DNA from: Ligustrum vulgare
Lineage: Eukaryota; Streptophyta; Magnoliopsida; Lamiales; Oleaceae
Direction: 5' to 3'
DNA: 64,000 bases
Assembly: GCA_963555705.1 (NCBI GenBank)
Contig: OY743176.1
Span: 43,167,026-43,231,025, forward strand
The notes beneath the pieces are model-generated. The model made no database searches. It was given only the letters and a program-made list of their open reading frames with translations, and had not been told where the DNA came from. Shown here piece after piece: positions 1-10,706 of this stretch (its first letter is position 1; every line of letters begins with the position of its first letter). The translations under genes and the position numbers were made by a program.

Positions 1-199
1 TTACAAATATTGGAAAGATAAGTTGATGATATTATGTTGATATGTTTGGGTATATTACGTAGAGAAGATATTCAGGTAATTCTTTGATTATTTTTGGAAT
101 TTTCGATGATAAGAAGAAGAGATTCTGATTAAGTATTCAGAAATTTTAAGATTAAGTAAGTTTAATTTCGAGGACGAAATTATTTTAAGGAGGTAAGAT
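1..199 (+). mobile_element. 3' end of a Ty3/gypsy (Del/Tekay-like) internal region
   Basis: This is the tail of an element whose body lies left of the window. A short frame reading FNFEDEI...LRR then stop is seen around 158-194; this resembles the C-terminal end of Del/Tekay-type polyproteins. It is followed by a purine-rich polypurine tract at about 185-199, immediately before the LTR start. Nothing else codes here. The family assignment is from motif memory and the long LTR that follows. Confidence 0.6.
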
Positions 200-3100
200 T
201 ATAGCGACCCAGAATTTTTATGCAATAAATAATTATTTTAATATTTAGAAAATTGTGTCGCTACTATTTCATTTATTATTTTGAAATTAATGCCGCGACG
301 GATTCGTCTAGCCAAGTCAAGAAATATCGAATTTGTTCGATTTTAAATTTAATATTCGAATTTCTAAAATTATATTATTTTAATTATTTATTCAAAGTAT
401 TATTTTCAAAAATCTTTCTAAAATCCAAATTTTTCCCACATGTCTTCTTCTTTACACCAAGACAACAATTCTTTATACAAAAACATCATCATTTTTATAC
501 AAATAAATATTACACCTAATTCTACACTATCATATTCTATAGTACCAACTCAATACATATTCTTCCCCATCACAACTCACGTTCCCCACCTTGTTTCCTT
601 CTTAATTATTCTTTCCATCTCATTGTGTACAATCAACAAGCATCTCCACACATGAACAATTGGAACACCTCAAAGCATCATCATTATCATCACTTACACT
701 ACTCTTTCCAGCAAGGTAAAATGCTTTCTTCTCCTTTATCACCAACTCCACATACCACAATTTCGGACCCATCCATTTTCAGATTTCCACAATTCAATAT
801 ATATAAACATCATCATCATCACTACCACAATTATCAGTTGCAGCCCCAAACCATAACCACGAAACTTATGAATCATCAGCATCATCACCTCATTCCAACT
901 GCAGTTCCTTTTCTGCAGCTAGACAACCAAGCATCATCAGTCCTCCTCCACCACCAGCAGCTCTAATGTCAAGCAACAATACTTCAATCCCCAATTTTTG
1001 CAATCACCATAACAACCTGAATCATATTACTTCACTGCAGCCAACCCAACTCAAATCCCAATCTGCAACCATTTCAGCTCCACAGTCACGGCCACCAAGC
1101 TGCCAAATTCCACTATCTGCTTCAGCCCTCCTTCATCACAATTCACACTGTCACTGCATCACCACATTTCATCATCACCAATCATCATCACAACCAAGAA
1201 TTTCCCCCAATACCAGAACCTCCACCGGAAACAATCACCACAATCAAATCAATCCACCACCAATGAATCACTGCCGATCCAACCCGATCGAAACAAGCTG
1301 CAAATTCCAACAAACACCACCACTGCCCTATTCTAATCAAACTTAGACATCAATTTAATCATCTTCATCATCACCAAACACCACAGCCATAGACGACATC
1401 ACCACCTCCGACCACCACTACTCAACTCTAAATCACCAAATGAACACCACCACAGCCCACAATCGCCAACCACCGGAGCCACTTCCACTGCCAATCTCAA
1501 AATCCCCATCAATCGAACCTCAAATCAAACCAAAAACCAAGAAATAAACCAAGCCCAAGACTTACCTTCGAACGCCGTTTCTCCGACCGGAGTATCATCG
1601 CGAACCCAGTTTCGTTTTTAACCACGGTTTTGCACCCAACCTCGCATATGAACCCCAAATCAGAACTCCCACACTTTGCCCGTCCTTCGCCTCACCTAGC
1701 GCCGGCGAATCGCCGGTTAAAAACCGGATTTCCCTCTCTTCCTCAGCTCACGAACCTCTTTCGCCTGTCTCTCTCTAATGCCCTGATTAGCGAAGAATAA
1801 GAGAGAGAGGAGTAAAGTTTGATTTTTAACTTTCGAAAATTTTCACTTCGGTCCCTAACTTTTGAAGTCTTTCAAATCAGTCCCCAAGTTAGTAAATGAT
1901 TTAAATCAGCCCTTTTGGCTTTAAACTTTTAAAATCAGCCCCCAAGTTTTAAAATGAGTTTAATCAGTCCTTCATTTTTTAAAATCTATTATTCAGTCCC
2001 TGCTGATTTACTTTATTTGATTTTAAAACCCAACTTTTGAAAATATTCATTTTAGTCCCTCAACTATCAAAAGTATTCATTTTAATCCCTCAACTTTCAA
2101 AATATCTATTTTAGTCCCTCAACTTTCAAAAACATCAATTTTAGTCCTCAAATTATAATTTATCATTTTGAACTATATATTCGATAAACTAAAGTGACTT
2201 ATTGGCTAAGACGAAGCGTACGGAGAATTTAAAGAAATTGAAGTCATTCCCGCTCAACTTTGCACTCGTCGGATTTGAGGTAGACTCGCACTTATTAATT
2301 GATTTAAATTATGATTTCATATAAATGTCATGTGACTTGTGAAAGTCAATTTTTAAGAAAAACAAGTATGTTTTTATGAAAGGTAAATATACCTTATGTT
2401 TTTATGAAAAGTAAGTATACCCTATGTTTTTACGATAATGTTTTATATGTTTTGGATCATTGCTATGCACATAAGAATTCTTACCACCTAAGTTCGGTAG
2501 AATTCTGTGTCTCCATAAGTTTATGAGGATTTACCACCTAAGTTCGGTAAAATTCCTGCCTTTCCATATGTTTATGAGGATTTACCACCTAAGTTCGGTA
2601 AAATTCCTGTCGCGTATGTTTATGAGGATTTCGATCCTATCTTATGTTATGATGGAAATGATCCCTATGAATTTCATGAATTATGTTTTGGTATACTTAC
2701 TGTTATTATGATCTTACTGTTATTATGACTTACTACATAAGAATTCTTGCCACCTAAGTTCGGTAAAATTCTTATGTTTATGAGGATTTCGATATTATCC
2801 TATGTTATGATGAAAACTTACTGTTATTATGATTTTACTGCATAAGAATTCTTGCCACCTAAGTTCGGTAAAGTTCTTGTGTCTATTTATGTTTATGAGG
2901 ATTTAAATCCTATCTTATGTTATGCTTTCAAAAGAAATTATGCTTGGCATAATTAAAATGTTTTTATAAGTATATGGTTTTCAAAGAGCTGTTTTCAAAG
3001 AGCTATTTTCAAAGAGCCTATGATTTGTAAAATATGTCCCGTGCTGTAATGCACAATATGAGTTTTATCAAGAGCAGTTTTATAAAGAAGCTCTATCAAT

Positions 3101-3561
3101 GCCCGTTTTATAAAGAGCCGGGATTTATGTGTTTAATCATCTTATAAATTAAATTAATTTGCGATGAGTCTACTGAGTATTTCCCCCATGAAATACTCAC
3201 CCTACTTTTTAACAGTTTTGCAGATTTCGGAGACGGTGGCGGGCGATGAATGATGGTGGCAATAATCGTTGAACGGTTGAAAGTTTGACGTTAATGATTT
3301 CCGTATTTTCCAAACAATCGAATAATTTAGAGAAGTTCATTTATTTAAGAAATTATGATATTGGCAATTTCTTTACAATATTAATGGTTCGATTTACTAT
3401 TTCAAATGGTTTCATAAATGTTTTCAATTTTAGCGGCCATTACAGTTTATTTAATGTTGCCAAAAATGAATTTCAATTATTTCTTCCGCAAAAATATTAT
3501 TCGAAAAATTTAGACAGAAAATGACGTAGTGAATCGGGTATACGGAACTCGGGGCGCTACA
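200..3561 (+). repeat. Long LTR (3.36 kb) of a Del/Tekay-like gypsy element
   Basis: The LTR begins TATAGCGACCC (probably a mutated TGTAGCG) right after the polypurine tract and ends GGGGCGCTACA. The reverse complement of 47723-50083 starts and ends the same way and shares many internal blocks, so the two are one family. The interior has a His/Pro-rich low-complexity stretch (about 620-1540) that gives open frames without domains, CG-rich DNA at 1560-1800, repeated phrases of 'ctttcaaaa...tttagtccctcaa' (1830-2150), five hairpin-forming repeats (2464-2890) and a perfect 9-bp stem hairpin (3175-3198). The right flank AATAG (3562-3566) is the expected TSD, but its partner lies outside the window. 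I see no host gene here. Confidence 0.75.
2464..2890 (+). repeat. Five dispersed tandem hairpin repeats inside the LTR
   Basis: The phrase CCACCTAAGTTCGGTA(A/G)A occurs five times (near 2487, 2537, 2587, 2751, 2856). Most copies are flanked by AGAATTCTT(A/G)CC on the left and GGTA(A/G)AATTC on the right, so each can fold with a stem of about 10 bp around the loop ACCTAAGTTC. Most units are followed by 'tatgtttatgaggat'. Unit spacing is 50-160 bp. Function is unknown. Confidence 0.7.
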
Positions 3562-5045
3562 AATAGAGCTCCGGTGAATTTGGAAGTAAATAGAGATCAC
3601 CCTTGCGTTTCCCTGTAATCACTGGTTTTCCGGTTTGTCGTTCCTTAACACAAAAATCAATGTTAGTAAATTCACAGTTAACTGGAAATTGAGTTAACTG
3701 GAAATTGAGACGTTAATTGACTTAAAAAAAGTATGGTTTTTTTTTCAAGTGAGGAACAAGCAAAACGTCATTTAGAGGTAAGACTTTATATTTTTGCTTA
3801 ACGCGCGAGTCTCCAATACCTAGAATTGGTACGGAAGAGCCATCGCCAATAAGAACTGAATATGTACCTGAGTATTTTCGAATGTTAGTTAACATATCTG
3901 GCTTACCTGTCATGTGGTTTGAGGCTCCTGTATCTGAAGTCCATTCTGTTTTAGTGATAGTGTTATCCAAGGTGAGTGCTGCTAGAGCTTGTGGTATGTC
4001 TTCATGTTGAGTTGGTTTCTTTGGCACCCACCAACATATTTTTGTAATGTGCCCTATCATGCCACAATATTGGCATTTTTCTTCTCGGTAGAGATCTCTT
4101 TCAGCAAACGTCATTCGACGTTCACCAGGTGGTGGATGACGTCTTTGTTGAGTGCTTGATGTGGGGCTGGTGTATCTTTGATTCTGATCCTTTGATTGTT
4201 GTGCTTGAAATCCTCTTCCATTTTAAGTGAACTTTTGTTTGTTACCTTGATATCCTGAGGAGAGTTGCTGACGTTATTGTTGATCATAGAACGCCACTTG
4301 AGGAGTGAAAGAGTTTGTGATATTTATGTGATTTGAGAACCAATTGCGTTGTTGATCAAGACTTTGAAGTTGTGAGACTAGCTCAGAATATGATGGTCTT
4401 GGTGGCTTGAGCATAGTAGTGGTAAAAGTTTCATATTGAGGACCAAGACTTGTGAGAAGGCAACATACATTTTCTTTGTTTGAAATTGGTTTTCCAATTG
4501 CTGCTAAACTGTCACATAGGCTTTTGAAGGTTTGGATATGCTCCCCAATTGTTTTTTCATCTTCTTTTCGAAGATATGGAACTTGTTTTCTTAGTGTGAA
4601 CTCTCGTTCTTGAGAATCTTCTGCATAAGCATTCTTCAATACTTCCCAAACTGCATTTGCTGTGTCAAGGTCTATGACAAGACCAAGTGTTTCTTTTGAA
4701 AGTGTACCGATTATCCATCCTCGGAGAAGATGATCTGCTTTTCACCAAGTTGTGTAGGCTTCGGTTGATCTTGGTGCAGAATTGTGTGAATTTGTAGGGT
4801 TATAGATTTCTGGTGTGGTGTATTGAGTTGGACCTGGATCTTCATTTGTGAGATGACCAAGCAGTTCTTGGCTTTCAACAAGAGCTAAAGCTTGTTCACG
4901 CCACAACGGATAGTTAGTGGGGGTAAGTTTAAGTGATGAAATTTCCAACATTGAGAGACAGAGAAGTCATAGCTGCTTGGGATGGGTGGATTGCTGGACT
5001 ATAATTAATTTTTTTGCCACGTGTTCACACAAGCTCTGATACCAA
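3562..5045 (-). pseudogene. Degenerate Ty1/copia gag-protease-integrase fragment
   Basis: Read on the minus strand from the primer-binding side, pieces appear in order: gag N-terminus (LTPTNYPLWREQALAL, near 4900), a UBN2-type gag core (4274-4639), a CCHC knuckle C-QY-C-GMIG-H-ITKI-C (about 4035-4080), and the copia protease motif in the context WTSDTGASNHMTG (about 3915-3945). The integrase-leader phrase RQTGKPVITGKRKGDLYLL lies at about 3580-3650. Stops and frameshifts separate the pieces (for example at 4273, 4225 and 4742). The fragment is cut at 3561, where the Del/Tekay-like LTR begins; the rest of pol would lie beyond that insertion. A direct duplication (agttaactggaaattg twice, 3676-3707) marks local decay. 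Non-functional. Confidence 0.8.
5031..5044 (-). other. tRNA-iMet primer-binding site of the copia fragment
   Basis: On the minus strand it reads TGGTATCAGAGCTT, the plant initiator-Met primer site. It places the 5' LTR of this fragment to its right and fixes the element's minus orientation. Confidence 0.75.
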
Positions 5046-5268
5046 GAAGAAAATTGAAGAAGAACAAGAATTGTTTTATTCCTCAAAATAATGACATGAA
5101 CACAGGCACTAAAAGTCACTAATCCATAGACTATTGCATAACTATTTAAAGACTCAAAAAAGTGAATAAAAATTAGGATAAATCTTGGGAGATTGCATCT
5201 AATCTGTTAGCATATCCGACCACTTTGCTCCTTTTGTTTAGTTGAAGTTCATCTTTATCTCTTCAACA
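5046..5268 (-). repeat. Probable 5' LTR of the copia fragment
   Basis: It lies directly beyond the primer site. Read on the minus strand it starts TGTTGAAGAGATAAAG. The same phrase is partly repeated immediately outside (5270-5285), so the outer boundary may be either copy. The length of about 220 bp suits a small copia LTR. The second LTR is not in the window. Confidence 0.5.
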
Positions 5269-6423
5269 ATTTTATCTCTTCAACAGTTTTTGCTTTGTGG
5301 GTTTCATCATCCTTATCCCTCCATTCAATTCCATGAAATATGGTGAGCGGTTGAGATGGCATGCAGCTGTCTTGATGGGCTACTGTTCGTGAGCAACTGT
5401 GAAGATTGGAACCAGACTGCTGAGGTGCTAAACATACAACAGGTTGCTGGGCCTGGCCTACTGTTGTGCTAATATTTTGAATGACCAAATTGGATGTAAA
5501 CCATTAGTGTGGTGACTCAGGGGCTATAAAATGCCAAATGCTAAAAATATTGGTTGTGGACCCAAGTGTTATGATTAGGCATCTTAGGTGTCAATCTTGC
5601 AGTATATCAAATAAAAGGAGAACCATGCTACTCTACCTTATTAATTTACCGATTGGGTTACAAATAATATACTTTGTGTACATCCATCACTTTACACATT
5701 ACATTACATCATCATCAAAATCAACCATCATAAATTTGCCAACACACAAATCGGTAACCTATTAGGTAAACCAATAGGATCAAGTAGATTAATTCAAAAA
5801 AAGATGATATTGTATTGTGATACTTGAAATCTCTTGTGCAGGATGCAAGCATTTAACATTGTGAAGGTCATCGAGAGGCCATTGATAGAAAATGAGCGAT
5901 CTGCCGATTTATGTTGGCTAAAGCAGCTCGATGTGTTGCTTTCTCAGTGTGCCCAATAAGATTAGCCCCAAAGTGATTTCTCAGTGTGATATTTGCACTT
6001 CATATTGAAGGCAACGCAAATATTTATTCAGGTAAACACATCTACAGATGACTTTATTGATCTTCTATACTAAAGTGCATCATCCCACATTGACATACTT
6101 GGGTTCATAAATTAAAGAGCAATTATTCATGGCCGTCAACTTTCCCCATTCTTTGCCGCATTGGTTGCTTGAGGCTCCATCAATTCCTGTAACTGCATAC
6201 CGTAAATGGTAATGAGCTTTCGAGAATATGTTCTTAGTGCTAATAATTGTTGAGTTCTGTGTTAGAATGCAAACTGTTAAACATCTTTGAGTTTTTAATT
6301 TCTTTTATTTATTTTTTATTTGATGGTTTGGATAAGAGTAAAGATGTAATAATCAAATAATAGTGAATAATTTGGTTCCATATAAATAGAAAAAAAGTAC
6401 TCTTCCAAAACACTAATAAAATA
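5269..6423. other. Intergenic, no recognised feature
   Basis: AT-rich sequence with only short open frames and no domain I recognise. A short stretch near 5840-5960 has more balanced base composition, but no frame remains open and no homology is evident. Confidence 0.5.
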
Positions 6424-6590
6424 TATCCCCGTTTTGGTAGTATTAAAATTAAACTTTTAGTAGATTTTGATTAAAAATTGATAAAGGTGAGATTAAAAAG
6501 TTATGGATTACTTGACGTGTGTAATTAAAATTAATTGTTGACTTTAATTAAATTAAAATCTGAATTTTATTTCTACGGAGGAGAGCGTAG
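6424..6590. repeat. MITE-like repeat, copy 1
   Basis: It shares an ordered set of phrases with 16430-16600: (c)cgttttgg, 'ttttagtagattttgat', 'gtgagattaaaaagtt', 'tgttgactttaat', 'attaaaatct'. Both are short, non-coding and AT-rich. Copy 2 lies in intron 6 of the carbonic anhydrase gene. The exact termini and a target duplication were not resolved. Confidence 0.5.
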
Positions 6591-7100
6591 TATAATTTTC
6601 CATCCATTAATCCTTGATATCTACTTCCGTAACGTATAAAGATGTCCATTTGTTTTTTGAAGTCAGATAACATGTCTGAACTGTACTGGGTTGTTATGCT
6701 TGGTTGCGTGTTTGACTCGACAATATAATGAACAAACTTTATAAGATTTTCATCAATTATTTGGAGGAATGATGAGAGACATATGGCATCCAAATATTGT
6801 ACACATTGCTTCAAGTTATTCTAAAGAGTCAGTGAATCACGATCCACATTAGATATTCTTTATAAACGTGTTTTTAAAGATGAGTTTTACTTGAAGTAAT
6901 TGCAACAATGTGAATGTTACAGTCCATGGCCTCGTCCATATCTTTGTGACTGTGCCACTGCAAACTATTTTCAAGAAAGTTGCATTTCAACACGATTTGT
7001 CTTGAATCACCTTAGTGACCTCGAAATGTAATGTATCAAAAATGATAGATGCTCCATTCGCATATGAAATGTTATCAAAACCTTTTTTTTTATTGCTTAT
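6548..7100 (-). pseudogene. Possible decayed coding fragment, unidentified
   Basis: The minus strand carries an 88-codon frame (6548-6814) beginning KQCVQYLDAICL, plus out-of-frame readable stretches up to 7100 (for example SYANGASIIFDTLHFEV) broken by stops. The phrase QCVQYLDA weakly recalls plant BTB/POZ-family proteins, but I cannot confirm this. It ends at the insertion point of the gypsy element at 7101, and I did not see a continuation beyond 12559. It may simply be AT-rich DNA that is open by chance. Confidence 0.2.
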
Positions 7101-7105
7101 CCATG

Positions 7106-7902
7106 TGATGCGAACCCCTTCGGTGCGTTGATCGAAAATTCCCACAACAATTTTAATACCAACCCAAGAAAGCTAAAGTGGTAAATAAATGGATAAACAC
7201 CTTAACCCAAGTTTAATTCTAACCTAAAATTCAAGGATTAACAAACCCTAGCCCAATGGGGGTCACTTAAACAAATTCCAAGGTGGGGGAAAATAAACAA
7301 CAACACAAGAATAACAATACTCAAGCAAAGTTGATTAAATTCCAAGAAGATAACAAGATCAAAGAGGTTTAACCTTACCTCAAGAAGGGGGGACTTCAAG
7401 CCCTAGCTCTCAAGAGCTCTCTAATGAACAAACCAAGTTCTCTTACAAAATGAAGAGAAATGAGAATATAATGTACAAAATGGGAAAAATGTGCAATTTC
7501 GGTATTTACAAGAAAAACCCCGTTTTTGTGGAAATTGCAAGAAAACCCCGTTTTTTGAAAACTGAGGTGTTTCGGTCGACCGAATTGGTCGACCGAAAAA
7601 TATTTCGGTCGATCTCTGGGTCGACCGAAACTGGACTTTCGGTCGACCGCTCCTCGTCCGAAAGTGACTGAAGCTGGGTCTAAAATCCTTTGCAGAGTTT
7701 CGGTCGACTGGAATTAGTTTCGGTCGACCGAACTTGGCTGTTTCCAATTTTGTCTTCTTTTTGGCTCCAACTTGATTCTCGACTTGCTTTTCTTGATTTA
7801 TTCACATTGTTTAGCCTCGAATCTTGAACCTCTTCAACTTCGGATCTCGTCATGGGTCCCACGGGCACGTGCATCGAGGTTTGACTTTCCCGATTCTCAT
7901 CA
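7106..7902 (-). repeat. 3' LTR of RT-less gypsy copy 1
   Basis: 797 bp, nearly identical to 11758-12553. It contains a cluster of seven GGTCGAC/GGTCGAT-core motifs (about 7573-7733), several of them palindromic (TCGGTCGACCGA). The long element frame reads into it and stops at 7680. Confidence 0.93.
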
Positions 7903-10706
7903 TCCCCTCCTTCTTGAAAAGGATTCGACCTCGAATCTTGCTTGAATGCACTATCTTGGAACTCCTTGAACTTTGATCTTGCAACATTGTGGATCACAGG
8001 TTCATGCGTTGAAGTTGGACCTTCGCGATTCTCATCATCTTCTCCATCTCGAAAGAGATTCGACCTCGAATCGGCACCTACAATAAAAATAGAAAATTCA
8101 GACACCATAAATGTAACTGAAATTTCATACTCACCGTGCAAAGTCAATTTGTAGGCGTTGCCAAAAGCTTGAGATGTGCCAACACTACAAAGTAGCAATT
8201 TGGATTTTATTTGATCGGGGGGTCGCTCCTTCCACGAATGGGAATACATCCAGCCGCCCGGGTCAAATGGAATATACTTCCTACCATGGTTGGTATTGGA
8301 AATATATTGTATTCCAATTCCCCTGAATGGAAGCTCATGCCTCCTGCAAAGGGGCTTAACCAAAGGTGCATTCTCGTGCCCACCTAAACCAACTCTTTCT
8401 TCGATAAACATGTGCATAAAGTTCAACAGAGTTAATAGGTTAAAGTCACAAGCAATTTTAAGTGGAGAAAACTTGCTATTATGATGAGCAATTAAATCGC
8501 AAGCAAATTTAACAACCACAAAATTAGCACCAACTTCGTGCAAATGCACGACCTCCTGAAAGAAAAGATTAGCTAGGTTGATGACCTTGTTGGTTTCATA
8601 GCATGCAATCAAACGTGACATTTTAATTCTTCTACCAACAATCACAAAAATAGCTTCATCTTCTTTCTTTGTTCCAAGTAAACCCACTATAAAATTCATA
8701 GAAGTAGTACTCCCAGGTTTACTCATGATGGGTAAATATGTATGGAATTCTTGGGGGGAAAACTTAAGTTTAGCCATTTTACAAGTTCGGCATTTACTGC
8801 AAGTGCAAACATGCTCAACACCAATTTTCAAAATAGGCCAATAAAATTGATCACATAATACCCCTAAAACCCCGTTGATTTTAAATCGCCCCATCAAACA
8901 ACTATCATGTGCTCCTCCCACTAGCAATTCACGCATGACACATTTACAAGGAAACAATCCAATTTTCCAAAACAAATATTCATCATGCCCATAAAATCCA
9001 TCAAAATATTGCTCACAACATGATTCATAGATGTTTAACAAATTCGGATATTTAACATGCATGCTCTTACTATGTTCAAGACGGAATGAGGGAGCATCTA
9101 GAAATGTTAGAAGCGAAGTCCTTTTACCATCAAGACATTCCAAATAATCTTTCCCATGGACTCCCCTAACTAGCAATTCCTTTAGAGAGCGAATATGCAA
9201 GTCAAGCATATTTTCACAAAGTAAGGATTCAACATGCCCATGAAATGTACTACATGCAACATTTTCACAAAAGGATTTGGTACTTATGCCATTGGGCACA
9301 CGCAAAAAGTTGCATTTACACATTAAGCACTCATCATGACAATTATCCTTACCACATGTTACATTTTCACAAGTCAACAACACACTTGTCAAATCTACAT
9401 CAAGATCATACAACCCTCTAATGTATTCAAAACACAATAACCTTGCATTCAAAGAATTGTTAGGAGCATACCTCCTAGATGTTGCATTGGTTATCCCATT
9501 TTCTTTACCTCGGTTGTACTCGTTGTTGTAGGAAAATGTTTCCATGAATTTCTTCCATAAGGCGTGCTTTTGGAGTTCTTTGTTGCCTTGATAAGTTGGC
9601 CTCACAATTCCCTGCAACAAAGACATGACAAAACTAGGGAGGGAAGTATTAGAATATTCAAGAGTAAAGGACATTTTGGAGTGATCTCTTCTCTCAATTT
9701 CTTTGGTGGCACTCATCACTTCCTCACCTTTTTCTGAGGTAGAATCCTCAACCCTCGGTTCTTCTCTCACCTCTCCTTTTTCTGGAGTCGTGGCTCCAAC
9801 TCTCACTGCCTCTCCTTTTTCTAGGGACGTGGCCTCAACTCTCTTGCTCTCATTTTTATTTTCTTCAATTTTATCAATTGAAGGTTCTTTTGTTTTCCTA
9901 TCCTCCCCTTCGTCCTCTTCTTTTTCCTTCTCCTTCTCCTTTTCTTCCTCGAATTCCTTCTTGAGCTTCATTTGGTCTTTGCATACTTCTTCCGAGCTCA
10001 AAGATAGGATCACAACCTTTTTTCCATTCATTTTGAAGCTACACCGGTTCCTCCTCCTATCAAGATTCACATTTCGCTCACATTGCCAAGGTCTTCCCAA
10101 AATTATGTGAGTAGTGTGTAAGGGAACCACATCACATAATATTTGATCACTATAAGTACCAATGTGAAAAGTAAGAAGAACTTGTTCACTTACCCTCACC
10201 TCCCCATAGTCATTCAACATTTGCAATACATAGGGATTAGGATGCTTCATAACCGGTAACCCCAATTTCTCCACCCTACTAGCACTCACCAAATTTGTGC
10301 CAATCTCCCCATCTATCATGAGACTACATGGTTTATCACTCACTAGGCATCTAGTGTAGAAATTATCCTCCCCATGTTCCTCCATCTCATTAGCATGGGC
10401 CAAAGATTGTGGTGGCCTAGCATTCATCTCCTTCACTACTTCTCTACCTCCACTACCTTCCCTCCTATGGAATGATGAAGTCTTCATTTGCTCAATATCA
10501 ATCTTCTCATCCATCCCATTTCCACTTCTATCTATCCATTCTCTTCGTCTCCTACCCATTCTCCAATCTTTTTCCACTTCTCCACTTATACCCATTCCAT
10601 GAAGTGATGAATTTTGCATTCTCGCACTATCAATATTTTCATCAACTCCATTCCTATACACTACATCCCCAAGATTATCCCTTACCCTTCTTCTACTATA
10701 CATCAT
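7680..10706 (-). CDS. RT-less gypsy polyprotein: protease-like domain fused to integrase remnants
   Basis: An uninterrupted frame of 1008 codons. Residues 1-110 are a charged leader. Residues about 115-240 are retropepsin-like (FYTRCLVSDKPCSLMIDGEIGTN, later HIILGRPWQ), but the D-S/T-G triad is replaced by D-G-E. Residues 245-345 are a Glu/Lys-rich linker. Around 350-412 the text jumps from the pre-RT motif SLPSFVMSLLQ to the post-RNase H motif ATSRRYAPNNSLNARLL, so RT and RNase H are deleted. Residues 440-625 hold three to four diverged duplicates of the integrase Zn-arm, rich in Cys and His. The H2C2 arm keeps C-x2-C but the second His is Arg. The integrase core has lost its first Asp (N671), and a deletion between HLHEVGANF and VKFACDLIAHH removes the other catalytic residues. 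The C-terminal region 770-875 matches gypsy integrase tails, followed by a duplicated DSRSN...DDENRE block at 879-941. Neither protease nor integrase activity is expected. An in-frame TGA at 10746-10748 separates it from an older start at 10856. Confidence 0.8.
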   Translation of the reverse strand: MMYSRRRVRDNLGDVVYRNGVDENIDSARMQNSSLHGMGISGEVEKDWRMGRRRREWIDRSGNGMDEKIDIEQMKTSSFHRREGSGGREVVKEMNARPPQSLAHANEMEEHGEDNFYTRCLVSDKPCSLMIDGEIGTNLVSASRVEKLGLPVMKHPNPYVLQMLNDYGEVRVSEQVLLTFHIGTYSDQILCDVVPLHTTHIILGRPWQCERNVNLDRRRNRCSFKMNGKKVVILSLSSEEVCKDQMKLKKEFEEEKEKEKEKEEDEGEDRKTKEPSIDKIEENKNESKRVEATSLEKGEAVRVGATTPEKGEVREEPRVEDSTSEKGEEVMSATKEIERRDHSKMSFTLEYSNTSLPSFVMSLLQGIVRPTYQGNKELQKHALWKKFMETFSYNNEYNRGKENGITNATSRRYAPNNSLNARLLCFEYIRGLYDLDVDLTSVLLTCENVTCGKDNCHDECLMCKCNFLRVPNGISTKSFCENVACSTFHGHVESLLCENMLDLHIRSLKELLVRGVHGKDYLECLDGKRTSLLTFLDAPSFRLEHSKSMHVKYPNLLNIYESCCEQYFDGFYGHDEYLFWKIGLFPCKCVMRELLVGGAHDSCLMGRFKINGVLGVLCDQFYWPILKIGVEHVCTCSKCRTCKMAKLKFSPQEFHTYLPIMSKPGSTTSMNFIVGLLGTKKEDEAIFVIVGRRIKMSRLIACYETNKVINLANLFFQEVVHLHEVGANFVVVKFACDLIAHHNSKFSPLKIACDFNLLTLLNFMHMFIEERVGLGGHENAPLVKPLCRRHELPFRGIGIQYISNTNHGRKYIPFDPGGWMYSHSWKERPPDQIKSKLLLCSVGTSQAFGNAYKLTLHGEYEISVTFMVSEFSIFIVGADSRSNLFRDGEDDENREGPTSTHEPVIHNVARSKFKEFQDSAFKQDSRSNPFQEGGDDENRESQTSMHVPVGPMTRSEVEEVQDSRLNNVNKSRKASRESSWSQKEDKIGNSQVRSTETNSSRPKLCKGF
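7903..7915 (-). other. Polypurine tract of RT-less gypsy copy 1
   Basis: On the minus strand AAGAAGGAGGGGA lies immediately before the 3' LTR start TGATGAGAATCG. It also lies inside the coding frame, so the polyprotein runs through it into the LTR. Confidence 0.8.

Noticed and set aside
625..1346. Two adjoining His/Pro/Ser-rich open frames (113 and 126 codons)
   Set aside because: They lie in a low-complexity part of a long LTR, have no domain, and the matching region of the other LTR copy gives different frames.
200..3566. A target duplication for the first LTR
   Set aside because: The left end of the element lies outside the window, so AATAG at 3562 cannot be confirmed.
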